Assembly: GCA_017626815.1 (NCBI GenBank) | Contig: JAGAHY010000155.1 | Coordinates: 1 to 59,421, forward strand | Direction of reading: 5' to 3' | DNA: 59,421 nt | Source of the DNA: Bacilli bacterium | GTDB lineage: Bacteria; Bacillota_I; Bacilli_A; RFN20; CAG-826 | Shown: positions 15,656 through 24,343 of the stretch, piece by piece | Layout of the letters: the number at the start of each line of letters is the position of its first letter | How positions within the stretch are numbered: position 1 is the stretch's first letter | Notes under the pieces: model-generated | Told to the model about the DNA's origin: nothing | Databases searched by the model: none | The model's input: only the letters and a program-made list of their open reading frames with translations | Program-made: the position numbers and the translations under genes

Positions 15656-16813
15656 ATGGTCAACTTCCTTAGGCGGGTGTTTATCCGCGACTACCAAAAC
15701 CTCGAAGACCCCAAAGTCAGGGCGAGCCATGGCGTGATGAGCGCGGTGATCGGGCTTTTCCTTAACGCGGTTTTGTTCACCTTGAAGTTTCTTAGCGCCA
15801 TCTTACTGCTTCTTTCTAGCGGCGGCATCCTCTCGATGGCCTTGCTAGGCGATGCCTTAAACAATGGCTTCGATTTCCTTTCTAGCCTCATCTCCCTCAT
15901 CGGCTTCCAAATCTCCAAAAAGCCGGCGGACGAAGACCATCCCTATGGCCATGGCCGAAGCGAATATATCGCCGGGATGCTCGTCGGCGTGGCCATCATC
16001 GTCTCCGCGGCCTTGCTTATCTACCGAAGCGTCCAAGGCATCATCGGCAACGAGCAGATTTCCTATGACTTATTCGCCTTTATCGCCTTAGGCGCGACGC
16101 TTCCCATCAAAGGACTGCAGGCTTATTTGAATTTCTCGTTAGGGAAGGCGTTAAACTCCCCTACCCTAAAAGGCGTGGCCTTCGACGCCACCCACGACAT
16201 CATCTTGTCTTCCTTGCTGCTGACGTTTGCTTTGCTTAGCACCTATTTATCCTGGCCAAGTCTGGATAATTACCTAGGCATTGGGACGTCTTGCTTCTTG
16301 ATCTTCTCTGGCGTGGAGATCATCAAAGAATCCTCCTCGCCGCTTCTAGGCAGTCCCATCGACCCAGAGCTACGCGAATCCGTGGAGAAGATGGTCTTGG
16401 AAGACCGACGCGTCCATGGCGTCCACGACTTCATCTGCCATACTTACGGAGCCTCGACCCGGTATATCTCCTTCCATGTGGAACTGGACGATTCGATTTC
16501 CCTAAAAGCGGCTCACGACATCATCGATGAGTTGGAAGTGAAAGTCTCCACCTTGACCCATTCTTCCGTCCTCATCCACCCCGACCCCATCCCCGTCCAC
16601 GACAAGAAACTCGATGCCTATCGGGAGAAAGTCACCGAGATTCTCTCCTCCATCGACCCGGAAATCACCTTCCATGACCTCCATTTCAAGAAGGAAACGT
16701 TGCACTTGGATATCCTTCTCCCCTTTAAGAAAGCGGGCTTAAAACGGAAGATCAGCGAGAAACTGCACCTGCTCGGCATCCCCCTAAGCCTGACCTTCGA
16801 CCACCCCTACTAA
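15656..16813 (+). CDS. Cation diffusion facilitator transporter
   Basis: A protein of 386 residues: six membrane helices in the first 210 residues with the CDF motif HPYGHGRSEYIAGM, then a cytoplasmic dimerisation domain with HGVHDFICHTYGAS. CDF proteins export divalent metals (Zn, Mn, Fe, Co). The C-terminal domain is extended by about 90 residues compared with minimal CDFs and looks like a second copy of the same fold. The ATG at 15656 is chosen over a TTG 36 bases upstream because a CATAAT box (15644-15649, with TTGTTT 18 bases before it) ends only six bases before this ATG. A second CDF gene lies at 34779-35894. Confidence 0.9.
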   Translation: MVNFLRRVFIRDYQNLEDPKVRASHGVMSAVIGLFLNAVLFTLKFLSAILLLLSSGGILSMALLGDALNNGFDFLSSLISLIGFQISKKPADEDHPYGHGRSEYIAGMLVGVAIIVSAALLIYRSVQGIIGNEQISYDLFAFIALGATLPIKGLQAYLNFSLGKALNSPTLKGVAFDATHDIILSSLLLTFALLSTYLSWPSLDNYLGIGTSCFLIFSGVEIIKESSSPLLGSPIDPELRESVEKMVLEDRRVHGVHDFICHTYGASTRYISFHVELDDSISLKAAHDIIDELEVKVSTLTHSSVLIHPDPIPVHDKKLDAYREKVTEILSSIDPEITFHDLHFKKETLHLDILLPFKKAGLKRKISEKLHLLGIPLSLTFDHPY

Positions 16814-16835
16814 AGTCGATGACCTCGGCTTTTTC

Positions 16836-16860
16836 AAATAGAAAGAGCCCCGAAGGGCCC
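16836..16860 (-). terminator. Terminator after the dUTPase gene
   Basis: On the minus strand GGGCCC-TTCG-GGGCTC, a six-bp stem with one G-T pair and a stable tetraloop, followed by TTTCTATTT. It also lies just after the plus-strand CDF gene and could serve both sides. Confidence 0.7.
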
Positions 16861-16864
16861 GATC

Positions 16865-17365
16865 TTAATAATGGTTTTGCTGCCGTTTATGGTTGGTGCT
16901 TAGCTTTTTGAGATAAGCCTCGATCACTTCTTCGCTGGAATAGTCGAACAAAGGAATGATGTTGAGGTAATCCCCAAAGGCTTTCGCGTAATTCTCGACC
17001 GTATATTCCTCACGTAGTTTCAAGGCGTCTTCATAGACGTTAAGGATGGCTTGCGTGAGGTCTTTTTCGTCGACGCGGAAATAATGCTTGTATTCGCTTA
17101 CCCCAAGGGGAATCCCCAGGGAAAGGAGGAAATGAAGCCCGTCCGCGTATTCGTCGAGGATCGTCTCCTTCGGGGAAGGCCCTTTGACCGACCAATATTT
17201 GAAGCAACGGGTCTCGTTGGCGAATTCCCCTAATTCCACGAGCAAGGCCATGAGACGGCGGGGGAACGTCGTCTCATAGGTCACGTTATGGGCTAGGGCG
17301 ATTTCTTGGTCGAGGGCTTCCTGAAGGGCGAATAACGGGGTGAGTTCAATGAAGTCGCCGGTCAT
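16865..17365 (-). CDS. dUTPase, dimeric MazG-like family
   Basis: A 166-residue all-alpha dUTP pyrophosphatase of the dUTPase_2 family, which turns dUTP into dUMP and keeps uracil out of DNA. The metal-binding Glu/Asp motifs are LVELGEFANE followed by FKYWS, and ILDEYADGLHFLLS. The ATG at 17365 overlaps the glgP stop by one base (TAATG), so translation is probably coupled. Pairing with glycogen genes is functionally unexpected and may be just operon packing. Confidence 0.88.
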   Translation of the reverse strand: MTGDFIELTPLFALQEALDQEIALAHNVTYETTFPRRLMALLVELGEFANETRCFKYWSVKGPSPKETILDEYADGLHFLLSLGIPLGVSEYKHYFRVDEKDLTQAILNVYEDALKLREEYTVENYAKAFGDYLNIIPLFDYSSEEVIEAYLKKLSTNHKRQQNHY

Positions 17366-19785
17366 TATTTTGCTTTCGGGGTGAGCTTGGAAAGACGCCA
17401 AATGTCGCGGTTATATTCCTCGATGGTGCGGTCACTGGTGAAATAACCGGAGGAGGCGATGTTCATGATGGAGGCTTTGGCCCAGCGCTTCTTGTCCTGA
17501 TACATGGCGTCGGCTTGCTCGCAGGCGGCGTTATAGGCCGCGAAGTCGGCGAGGACGAAGAACTGGTCGTTGCGGTTCATGATTTCGTCGAAGATCATGC
17601 GGAAGCGGTTTTGGTCGCCTTCGCACCAGGGGCCATAGAAGAGCGAATCCATGATGTTTTTGACGCGGGAATCGCTGTTATAGACATCCCAAGGGGAATA
17701 GGCGCCGGTATCGACGAGGGATTGGACCTCATCGGCTTTGAGGCCGAAGATGACTTCGTTCTCCTCGCCCGCGAGGTCGGCGATCTCGATGTTGGCGCCG
17801 TCTAAGGTGCCGATCGTGACCGCGCCGTTCATCATAAGCTTCATATTGGAGGTGCCGGAAGCTTCCTTGCCAGCCGTGGAGATCTGCTCGGATAAGTCGG
17901 CGGCGGGGATGATCTTCTCGGCGAGGGAGACGCCATAGTTCTCGACGAAGACGATGCGCATGAATTTGCTCACGTCGGGGTCGTTGTTGATGACTTTGGC
18001 GACGGCGAGGATGAGCTCGATGATCTTCTTCGCGTAGACATAGCTCGGGGCGGCCTTGGCGCCGAAGATGTAGGTATGCGGCGTCATGCGGAAGCCCGGG
18101 TTTTCCTTGATCTTCTGGTACATGTGGATGATGTGGAAGACGTTGAGCAACTGCCTCTTATAGGCGTGAAGGCGCTTTACCTGCACGTCGAAGATGGAAT
18201 CGGGGTCGACGGAGATGCCGTAGGCTTTGAAGACATAGGCGGCGAAATCGCGCTTGTTCTCGGCTTTGATTTCCATGACCTTGGCTTGGACGGCGGGGTC
18301 ATCGGCATAGGCTTTGAATTTGCCGATTTCGTGCTCGAAGTCGGTCTTCCAGGCATCGCCGATCTTCTCGGAGATCAAGGCGCTGAGCCTGGGGTTAGAG
18401 TACATCAGCCAGCGGCGATGGGTGACGCCGTTGGTCTTGTTGTTGAATTTGGTCGGATAGAGCTCGTAGAACTCCTTGAAGGTCATGGCTTTCAAGATCT
18501 CGGTGTGGATCTTGGCGACGCCGTTGACGGAGAAGACGGTGTAGATGGCCATGTTGGTCATGTGGATCTGGCCGTCTTTGATGATCTGCATGGCGTAACG
18601 TTCCGCGCCGCCGATGCCTTTCTCGTTGAGGAAGATGTTAAAGCGGCGGTTGATCTCTTCGATGATCATGTAGACGCGCGGGACGAGGTGGCGGACATAG
18701 TGGACCGGCCACTTCTCGAGGGCTTCGGGCATGACGGTGTGGTTGGTGTAGACGAAGAGGTTGGTGACGATATGCCAAGCGTCGTCCCAGCCATAGCCAT
18801 ATTCGTCCATGAGCAGCCTCATGGCTTCGGGGATGGCCAAGATGGGGTGGGTGTCGTTGAGTTGGAAGACGTATTGTTCCGCGAGGTTATCGAGGTTGCC
18901 ATAGCGGCGATGGGTCGAACGCATGACGGATTGCAAACCCGCGGAGACGAGGAAGTACTGCTGGCGGAGGCGGAGCATGCGGCCGTGTTCGGTCGAATCA
19001 TCCGGATATAAGCCATGGCAGAGTTCCTTCAAGGTCTGCAAGTAGGACTCGAAGTTCTGGTCGGTGGGGAGATGGTGCTCGCTCGGTTCGGCGGACCATA
19101 GCCTCAATGAGTTGGCGACGCCATTGCGGTACCCCGGGACCGAGACATCGTAGGGAACGGCGCGGACGCAGGTCGCGTTGACGGTGCGGAGGCCATATTC
19201 GCCATTGGGTTTGATGAAGGTCTCGGCCTCGCCATAGAACTTGACCTCGACGGCGTGCTTGGGTTTGCGGACCTCGAAGACGAAGCCGTTGCTTAACCAC
19301 TGGTCCGGGAGTTCAATCTGCTGGCCATTACGGAATTTCTGGCGGAAGAAACCATATTCATAACGGATGGTGTTGCCGTGTCCTGGATAGCCCAAAGAGG
19401 CGATGGAATCGAGGAAGCAGGCAGCGAGACGGCCAAGGCCGCCATTGCCAAGTCCGGCGTCGCTTTCCATGTCCTCGAGCTCGCCGATGTCGATGCCAAG
19501 GTCGGCAAGACCATCGCGGGCGACCTCGTAGATGCCGAGGTTCTGCATGTTGGAGGTGAGGAGGCGGCCCATCAGGAATTCCATGGAGAAATAGATGAGC
19601 TGGCGGCGGGATTTATCGAGGATTTCCTCGCGGGAGGCGCGCCACTCGCGGCCCGCGAAATCGCGGACCATCTCGCCGAGGACGTCGTAGCGTTCGGTGA
19701 TGTGGGCATCGCTGACGGAGCGGCCGTATTTTTCTTCTAAGCGGCGCTCAAACGTCTCGATGAAGTCTTTTTTATTATCGAACAT
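17365..19785 (-). CDS. glgP: Glycogen/starch phosphorylase
   Basis: An 806-residue GT35 phosphorylase that releases glucose-1-phosphate from glycogen. Markers: GNGGLGRLAACFLDS in the N-terminal half, TNHTVMPEALEKWP, and the pyridoxal-phosphate region EASGTSNMKLMMNG followed by GTLDGANIE. The length is normal (about 800-815). It follows glgB by 15 bases in one operon. Together they degrade and remodel glycogen. glgC and glgA are not in the window. Confidence 0.97.
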   Translation of the reverse strand: MFDNKKDFIETFERRLEEKYGRSVSDAHITERYDVLGEMVRDFAGREWRASREEILDKSRRQLIYFSMEFLMGRLLTSNMQNLGIYEVARDGLADLGIDIGELEDMESDAGLGNGGLGRLAACFLDSIASLGYPGHGNTIRYEYGFFRQKFRNGQQIELPDQWLSNGFVFEVRKPKHAVEVKFYGEAETFIKPNGEYGLRTVNATCVRAVPYDVSVPGYRNGVANSLRLWSAEPSEHHLPTDQNFESYLQTLKELCHGLYPDDSTEHGRMLRLRQQYFLVSAGLQSVMRSTHRRYGNLDNLAEQYVFQLNDTHPILAIPEAMRLLMDEYGYGWDDAWHIVTNLFVYTNHTVMPEALEKWPVHYVRHLVPRVYMIIEEINRRFNIFLNEKGIGGAERYAMQIIKDGQIHMTNMAIYTVFSVNGVAKIHTEILKAMTFKEFYELYPTKFNNKTNGVTHRRWLMYSNPRLSALISEKIGDAWKTDFEHEIGKFKAYADDPAVQAKVMEIKAENKRDFAAYVFKAYGISVDPDSIFDVQVKRLHAYKRQLLNVFHIIHMYQKIKENPGFRMTPHTYIFGAKAAPSYVYAKKIIELILAVAKVINNDPDVSKFMRIVFVENYGVSLAEKIIPAADLSEQISTAGKEASGTSNMKLMMNGAVTIGTLDGANIEIADLAGEENEVIFGLKADEVQSLVDTGAYSPWDVYNSDSRVKNIMDSLFYGPWCEGDQNRFRMIFDEIMNRNDQFFVLADFAAYNAACEQADAMYQDKKRWAKASIMNIASSGYFTSDRTIEEYNRDIWRLSKLTPKAK

Positions 19786-19800
19786 ATATCTTTCCTTATA

Positions 19801-21783
19801 TTATGCGGCCTTCTTTTTGGCGGAAGGCTTCTTGGGTGCGGGTTTCTTTTCGGGCTCGGGTTTGGGTTCTTCCTTGACCTCTTTGCGGCGCTTGAGGATG
19901 ACGGCCGCGAAGCCGCCGAGCTTCAAGCCCATGCGGTAGGGACGGTTCTCGGGACCGGGACCGGGGACGGAGACGCTCGGGGCGCCGCTATATTGGTTCC
20001 AGCCGCCATAGACGTCCTTGTCGGAGTTGAACAACTCGTCATAGGTGCCGTCATGGAGCATGCCGATCTCGTAATATTCGTACCAGTTCGGGGTCATGTT
20101 GAAGACGAAGACCAAGCTATCCTCCCCCACTTCACGCTCGAAGGCGTAGACGGATTGGTCGGCGTTATCGACCATCAGCCAGTGGAAATGGGCGGGATTA
20201 TGTTCCTCCACGTGCATCGCGGGTTCGGACCTATAGATGAGGTTGAGGTCGCGGATCATGTGGCGGACGGAGTCGTGCTTGGGATAGCTAAGCAGGTTCC
20301 AGGGGAGGCTGCGGGTCTCGTTCCATTCGTCGAAGGAGGCGAGTTCGTTGCCCATGAAGTTGAGTTTCTTGCCCGGATGGGAGAACTGATAGGTATAGAG
20401 GTTGCGGACGAGGGCGAACTTCTGGTCGTAGTCGCCCCACATCTTGTTGATGATCGTGCCTTTGCCATGCACCACCTCATCGTGGCTAAGCGGGAGGAGG
20501 AAGTTCTCCGAGAAGAAGTAAGCCATCGAGAAGGTAAGCTTGTGGTGATCGTATTTTTTGTAGATCGGGTCGAGGGCGTAGTACTTGAGGGTGTCGTTCA
20601 TCCAGCCGAGGTCCCACTTATAGTCGAAGCCAAGGCCGCCGTATTCGATCGGATGGGTGACTTTGGTGAAGTCGGTGGAGTCTTCGGCGATCATCATGAC
20701 GTCGGGATGGGCGTAATGGACTTTGCCGTTGAGGCGCTTGATGAATTCGGTGGCGCCGGTGTTCTCGCCATTGGCCTTGTTGCCATCCCAATAGACGATG
20801 TTGGAGACCGCGTCGACGCGGATGCCGTCGAAGTGGAAGTATTCCAAGAAATAGTTCATCGCCGACATCAAGAAGGAGCGGACCGGGTCCTTGCCCAAAT
20901 CGAACTGGGCGCTGCCCCACGGGGATAAGGTGTGGGCGGGGTCGCTATATTCGTAGAGGTTGGTGCCGTCGAATTCGCGAAGGGCATAGGCGTCCACCGC
21001 GAAGTGGACGGGGGCGAAGTCCAGGATGACGCCGAATCCCGCGCGGTGCATGCGGTCGACGAAGGACATCAACTGCTTGGGGTTGCCATAGCGGGAGTCA
21101 ACCGAATAGAAGCCCGTGGCCTGGTAGCCCCAGCTGCCGTCGAAGGGGTATTGGGTGATCGGCATGATCTCGACGTGGGTGAAGCCGTTTTCCTCTAAAT
21201 AAGGAATAAGGTAGTCCGCGATTTCCTCGTAGGAGGGATAACGGTCGCCGATTTTGCCTTTCCAGGAGCCGATATGGACTTCATAGATCGACATCGGGCG
21301 GTCGAAGTTGCGGTTACGCTGCTTCAGCCAATCGCCATCAAGCCAAGGGAAGCCCTCGATGTTGTATAGACGCGAGCAGGACTGCGGGCGGTATTCGCTG
21401 TAGAAGGCGAAGGGGTCGGCCTTGTCGACGTATTCGCCGCGGGCGTTTTTGAAGTGGTATTTATAGGATTGGTAATCGACTAAGCCGGGGATGAAGGTCT
21501 CATAGACGCCAGAAGAGTCGACCTTGTCCATCTTGTTGACGCGGACGTCCCAGCCGTTGAATTCGCCGATGACGGAGACATCGCTCGCCATCGGGGCGTA
21601 GAGGCGGAAATAGACGCCGTAGAGTTTGTCTTTGACGACGACTTTCTTCGCGCGGCCTTTGCCGGATTTGGGAGGAACTTCCTCCTCGCGCTCGACTTCC
21701 TTGTAGCCGAAATGCGCGCCGAAATAGTTAAAAGCATCGATGGATTGCCCCATCAAATAGTCATATAGAATTCCGTATGCCAT
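19801..21783 (-). CDS. glgB: 1,4-alpha-glucan branching enzyme with Lys/Pro-rich tail
   Basis: A 660-residue branching enzyme (GH13, CBM48 N-terminus at about residues 50-150) that makes alpha-1,6 branches. Catalytic motifs: DGIRVDAVSN (nucleophile Asp), MIAEDST (Glu) and LPLSHDEVVHGK. Oddly, the last 35 residues form a low-complexity tail of Lys, Pro, Glu and Ala (ending KKPSAKKKAA). Such tails are not part of the enzyme fold and may bind polyanions or ribosomes. A GAGGT Shine-Dalgarno site, a TATAAT box (21817-21812) and a triple TATGCG repeat lie upstream. Confidence 0.95.
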   Translation of the reverse strand: MAYGILYDYLMGQSIDAFNYFGAHFGYKEVEREEEVPPKSGKGRAKKVVVKDKLYGVYFRLYAPMASDVSVIGEFNGWDVRVNKMDKVDSSGVYETFIPGLVDYQSYKYHFKNARGEYVDKADPFAFYSEYRPQSCSRLYNIEGFPWLDGDWLKQRNRNFDRPMSIYEVHIGSWKGKIGDRYPSYEEIADYLIPYLEENGFTHVEIMPITQYPFDGSWGYQATGFYSVDSRYGNPKQLMSFVDRMHRAGFGVILDFAPVHFAVDAYALREFDGTNLYEYSDPAHTLSPWGSAQFDLGKDPVRSFLMSAMNYFLEYFHFDGIRVDAVSNIVYWDGNKANGENTGATEFIKRLNGKVHYAHPDVMMIAEDSTDFTKVTHPIEYGGLGFDYKWDLGWMNDTLKYYALDPIYKKYDHHKLTFSMAYFFSENFLLPLSHDEVVHGKGTIINKMWGDYDQKFALVRNLYTYQFSHPGKKLNFMGNELASFDEWNETRSLPWNLLSYPKHDSVRHMIRDLNLIYRSEPAMHVEEHNPAHFHWLMVDNADQSVYAFEREVGEDSLVFVFNMTPNWYEYYEIGMLHDGTYDELFNSDKDVYGGWNQYSGAPSVSVPGPGPENRPYRMGLKLGGFAAVILKRRKEVKEEPKPEPEKKPAPKKPSAKKKAA

Positions 21784-21849
21784 GTACTTTATTTACCTCG
21801 AAATTTGAATCATTATAACCCTTTGGCGAGGGCAAGAAAACGTTTTGTG

Positions 21850-21871
21850 TGCATAGGCGCATATACGCATA
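21850..21871 (-). promoter_or_regulatory. Three TATGCG units at 8-bp spacing upstream of glgB
   Basis: Read towards glgB: TATGCGTA, TATGCGCC, TATGCACA, starting at 21871, 21863 and 21855. They end about ten bases upstream of the likely -35 box. The same TATGCGC core occurs upstream of other sugar genes in this window. Confidence 0.5.
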
Positions 21872-21922
21872 CGAAAATTAAGCCCACCACTAAGATTTAG
21901 TTTTCTGATTTCATCGACTGTT

Positions 21923-21951
21923 TTTAGATTGGATTATACAGTGTATATAAT
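21923..21951 (+). promoter_or_regulatory. Promoter facing the Ser-rich lipoprotein gene
   Basis: TTTAGA, 17 bases, TATAAT. The same -35 type (TTTAGA/TTTAAA with 17-base spacing) is seen before dnaB-like and pckA. Confidence 0.45.
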
Positions 21952-22132
21952 CGTGGATTCCGCCCTGACTCCAGCTGTTCTTAGGACGGTTATCGGCGCG
22001 TCTATCCCTTCCTTTTGGCTTACGGAACTACGCCGGGATGCGAATTCAGCGTTTCAATCTGAAACAACGGGGAGAAAAAAACGGCATTGCATATATAATC
22101 TCGAAAAATTTTATTAAGGAGATTTTAAAAAA

Positions 22133-22795
22133 ATGACTGCAAAGACGACAATACTTGCCCTCCTCGCCTCCGTCACTCTAGCAGGCTGCGGCTGCGCCCC
22201 CGCCAAATCAACCGGCCAAAGCACCGCCGAGTCCTCCCACGCGACCGGCTTGAGCACCTCGGAATCTAGCGCCGAATCCTCCCACGCGACAGGCTTGAGC
22301 ATCTCGGAATCTAGCGTCGAGGATTCCTCACACGCGAGTGGTCTAAGCTCTTCCGCGGCCGAATCCACCGATATCGAGTCTTCGGAGTCCGTGAGCCAAG
22401 AAGAGCTAACCTACACCCCCGAACAAGTCGCGACCGACGCCAACGCAAATCTCGAAGCCGAGGGCTATGCCGCCAGGCTAACATACGATAGCGACGCCGA
22501 ACAATGGTGGACCCGTATGGCGTTTGCCTCCGCCGAGGACCATTCCGAAGAAAAACTCTCCCATTATGCCGGCATAATCACGGCCATGTTGCCCGATTAC
22601 ATGCTGGATAACGAACTGGAAGCCGTCTATGGCGATCCCGAAGCCCCGGATTACGATGACATCTTCGGCAGTCCCGTCTACTATTACCTATACCTCTACC
22701 AAAGCCCAGACGCAAACGTCATGGCGTGGGTCATGAGTTACATCAACTCGGGCGTCTATTTCGCCGATATGTACGTGTACCAAGCCGTGGCGTAA
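22133..22795 (+). CDS. Ser-rich lipoprotein with internal repeats
   Basis: A 220-residue lipoprotein: signal peptide with lipobox Leu-Ala-Gly-Cys (VTLAGCGC), then about 60 residues of Ser/Glu-rich spacer built from three 15-residue repeats (SSHATGLSxSESSxE), then an acidic globular domain of about 140 residues. I do not recognise the domain. The spacer probably lifts the domain through the cell wall. AAGGAG lies upstream of the ATG, and a strong terminator follows at 22820-22848. Confidence 0.8.
   Translation: MTAKTTILALLASVTLAGCGCAPAKSTGQSTAESSHATGLSTSESSAESSHATGLSISESSVEDSSHASGLSSSAAESTDIESSESVSQEELTYTPEQVATDANANLEAEGYAARLTYDSDAEQWWTRMAFASAEDHSEEKLSHYAGIITAMLPDYMLDNELEAVYGDPEAPDYDDIFGSPVYYYLYLYQSPDANVMAWVMSYINSGVYFADMYVYQAVA
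22232..22366 (+). repeat. Three tandem 45-bp coding repeats in the lipoprotein spacer
   Basis: Unit 1 22232-22276, unit 2 22277-22321 (nearly identical), then one extra codon and a diverged unit 3 from 22325. Each encodes SSHA(T/S)GLS plus a Ser/Glu tail. Copy number may vary between strains. Confidence 0.85.
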
Positions 22796-22819
22796 CCCAA
22801 GGCGAAAAACCGATCCTTC

Positions 22820-22848
22820 AGGCGTCTCCTCGTCGAGGCGCCTTTTTC
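22820..22848 (+). terminator. Terminator after the Ser-rich lipoprotein
   Basis: AGGCG-T-CTC pairs with GAG-G-CGCCT, then TTTTT. Confidence 0.85.
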
Positions 22849-23134
22849 GCTCTCCTGACGATGGGCTCTGCTTCGGGGGTCAAAACAAGCCGGTGTCATA
22901 TCCGCCTTAGAAGTTCTTTTAGCGCGGGGTAAGGTGGGTGTCCTCAAAGAGGGGCATCCAAAAGAAGAAACCCTAAACCGCTTGCGCCTGCGCCGCGTCA
23001 AGGCGTGAAGAACCCATATCGAGCCCTTGGAGCACGCCGAAAACGACGAGATTTTATCTCGGCCTTCGCTTCATCTAGTGAAGAAAGACAAATCGGAGTA
23101 TCATTCCTTTGTTCATATTAGGAGAAAAACAAAC
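22849..23134 (+). other. Leader region of ackA
   Basis: About 290 bp without a convincing gene. Near ackA there are two small hairpins (CGAGA/TCTCG at about 23047-23062 and CTTCA/TGAAG at about 23069-23084) and a TATCAT box, then an AGGAGA site. I looked for a T-box, a tmRNA and common riboswitch cores and recognised none. Confidence 0.4.
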
Positions 23135-24343
23135 ATGTACAAAGTAATGGCCGTCAATTGCGGCTCCTCCTCCCTCAAATACAAACTCTACGAAATGCCT
23201 GAAGAAAAGGTGCTTTGCTCCGGAAACGTGGAGCGCATCGGCCTGGAAATGGGCATTTTCGGCATCAAGTTCGGCGATCAGAAGATCTCCCTTGAGCAGC
23301 CCATCAAAGACCATGAAGTCGGCGCCAGGCTCGTCCTCGAGGCCCTCACCAAGTATGGCATCGTCAACTCCTTGGACGAGATCAAATGCGTCGGCCACCG
23401 CGTCGTCCAAGGCGGCAAATACTTCTCTTCCTCCGCCGAATTCGACCAGCATAACGCCGACCTCATTGAGTCAATGACCCCCCTTGACCCACTTCACGCG
23501 CCAGCCCATATCACCGGATGGAAAGCGTTCTGCGCGGCCCTTCCTGGCGTCCCCGCCATCGCCGTCTTCGACACCGCCTTCCACCAGACCATGGAACCCG
23601 AGGATTATCTCTTCCCGATTCCGTTCGAACTGACCGAGAAATACGATTGCCGTAGGTATGGCGCCCACGGCACCTCCCATAACTACCTCGCCGACACCGC
23701 CATCGAACACTACTTCGGCGGCAAGGCCGAAGGCACCAGGATCATCTCCTGCCACATCGGCTCCGGCTCTTCCCTTTGCGCCATCAAAGACGGCAAATGC
23801 GTCGCCACCTCCATGGGTCTCACCCCGCTAGGCGGCGTCATGATGGGCACCCGCACCGGCGACCTCGACCCCTCCGTCATGGACTACCTCTGCAACTGCA
23901 CCGGCAAATCCGTCGACGAGATGTACGACATCTTCAACAAGAAATCCGGCCTTCTTGGCGTCTCTGGCGTCTCCAGCGACACCCGCGACGTCGAAGCCGC
24001 GGCCAAAGAAGGCAATGAACGTGCCTTAACCTGCGTCAAGCTCTTCGCCCGCAGGGTCGCCGACTACATCGGCCAATACTATGTCCGCCTCGGCGGCGCC
24101 GACATGATCATCTTCTCCGCGGGTATCGGCGAAAACAGCGACTACCTCCGCGAGATGATCCTCCGCGACGTCGAAGAAGCCCTGGGCCTCAAGATCGACT
24201 ATCAGAAGAACATCGGTCTCCGTGGCAAAGAAGAGACGCTCTCCCTCCCCTCCTCCAAGATCAAAGTCATCGTCTTGCCGACTGACGAGGAAGTCATGAT
24301 CGCCCGCGATTGCCTCAGGAGAATCGAAAATGGCCGCATCTAA
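23135..24343 (+). CDS. ackA: Acetate kinase
   Basis: A 402-residue kinase making ATP from acetyl phosphate in fermentation. Motifs: MAVNCGSSSLKYKL at the N-terminus (first ATP-binding signature), HRVVQGG, VFDTAFHQTM, RRYGAHGTSH (second signature), HIGSGSSLCAI, and IFSAGIGENS. The ATG at 23135 is preceded by AGGAGA. An upstream in-frame start would add 36 residues with no family match. pta is not adjacent. The gene overlaps nrnA by 14 bases. Confidence 0.97.
   Translation: MYKVMAVNCGSSSLKYKLYEMPEEKVLCSGNVERIGLEMGIFGIKFGDQKISLEQPIKDHEVGARLVLEALTKYGIVNSLDEIKCVGHRVVQGGKYFSSSAEFDQHNADLIESMTPLDPLHAPAHITGWKAFCAALPGVPAIAVFDTAFHQTMEPEDYLFPIPFELTEKYDCRRYGAHGTSHNYLADTAIEHYFGGKAEGTRIISCHIGSGSSLCAIKDGKCVATSMGLTPLGGVMMGTRTGDLDPSVMDYLCNCTGKSVDEMYDIFNKKSGLLGVSGVSSDTRDVEAAAKEGNERALTCVKLFARRVADYIGQYYVRLGGADMIIFSAGIGENSDYLREMILRDVEEALGLKIDYQKNIGLRGKEETLSLPSSKIKVIVLPTDEEVMIARDCLRRIENGRI

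Larger units (their letters stand above)
21784..22132. other. Divergent control region between glgB and a lipoprotein gene
   Basis: 349 bp. On the minus strand a TATAAT box at 21817-21812 serves glgB, with a weak TTTTCT -35. The TATGCG repeats lie just upstream of it. On the plus strand TTTAGA-17-TATAAT (21923-21951) faces the lipoprotein gene, and a second TATAAT lies at 22094-22099. A small GTTTCA/TGAAAC hairpin lies in between. No coding sequence is seen. Confidence 0.6.

Noticed and set aside
18076-19011. 311-codon open frame opposite glgP
   Set aside because: Antisense shadow of glgP with biased Asp/Val/Gly composition and no ribosome site.
19993-20928. 311-codon frame opposite glgB
   Set aside because: Antisense shadow; glgB is complete with all catalytic motifs on the other strand.
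22849-23134. tmRNA, SRP RNA or riboswitch before ackA
   Set aside because: None of the conserved cores (tmRNA ends, SRP GGAAG loop, T-box GGNACC-type element) could be found.
23027-23134. Upstream start of ackA
   Set aside because: The extra 36 residues have no counterpart in acetate kinases, and AGGAGA lies directly before the ATG at 23135.
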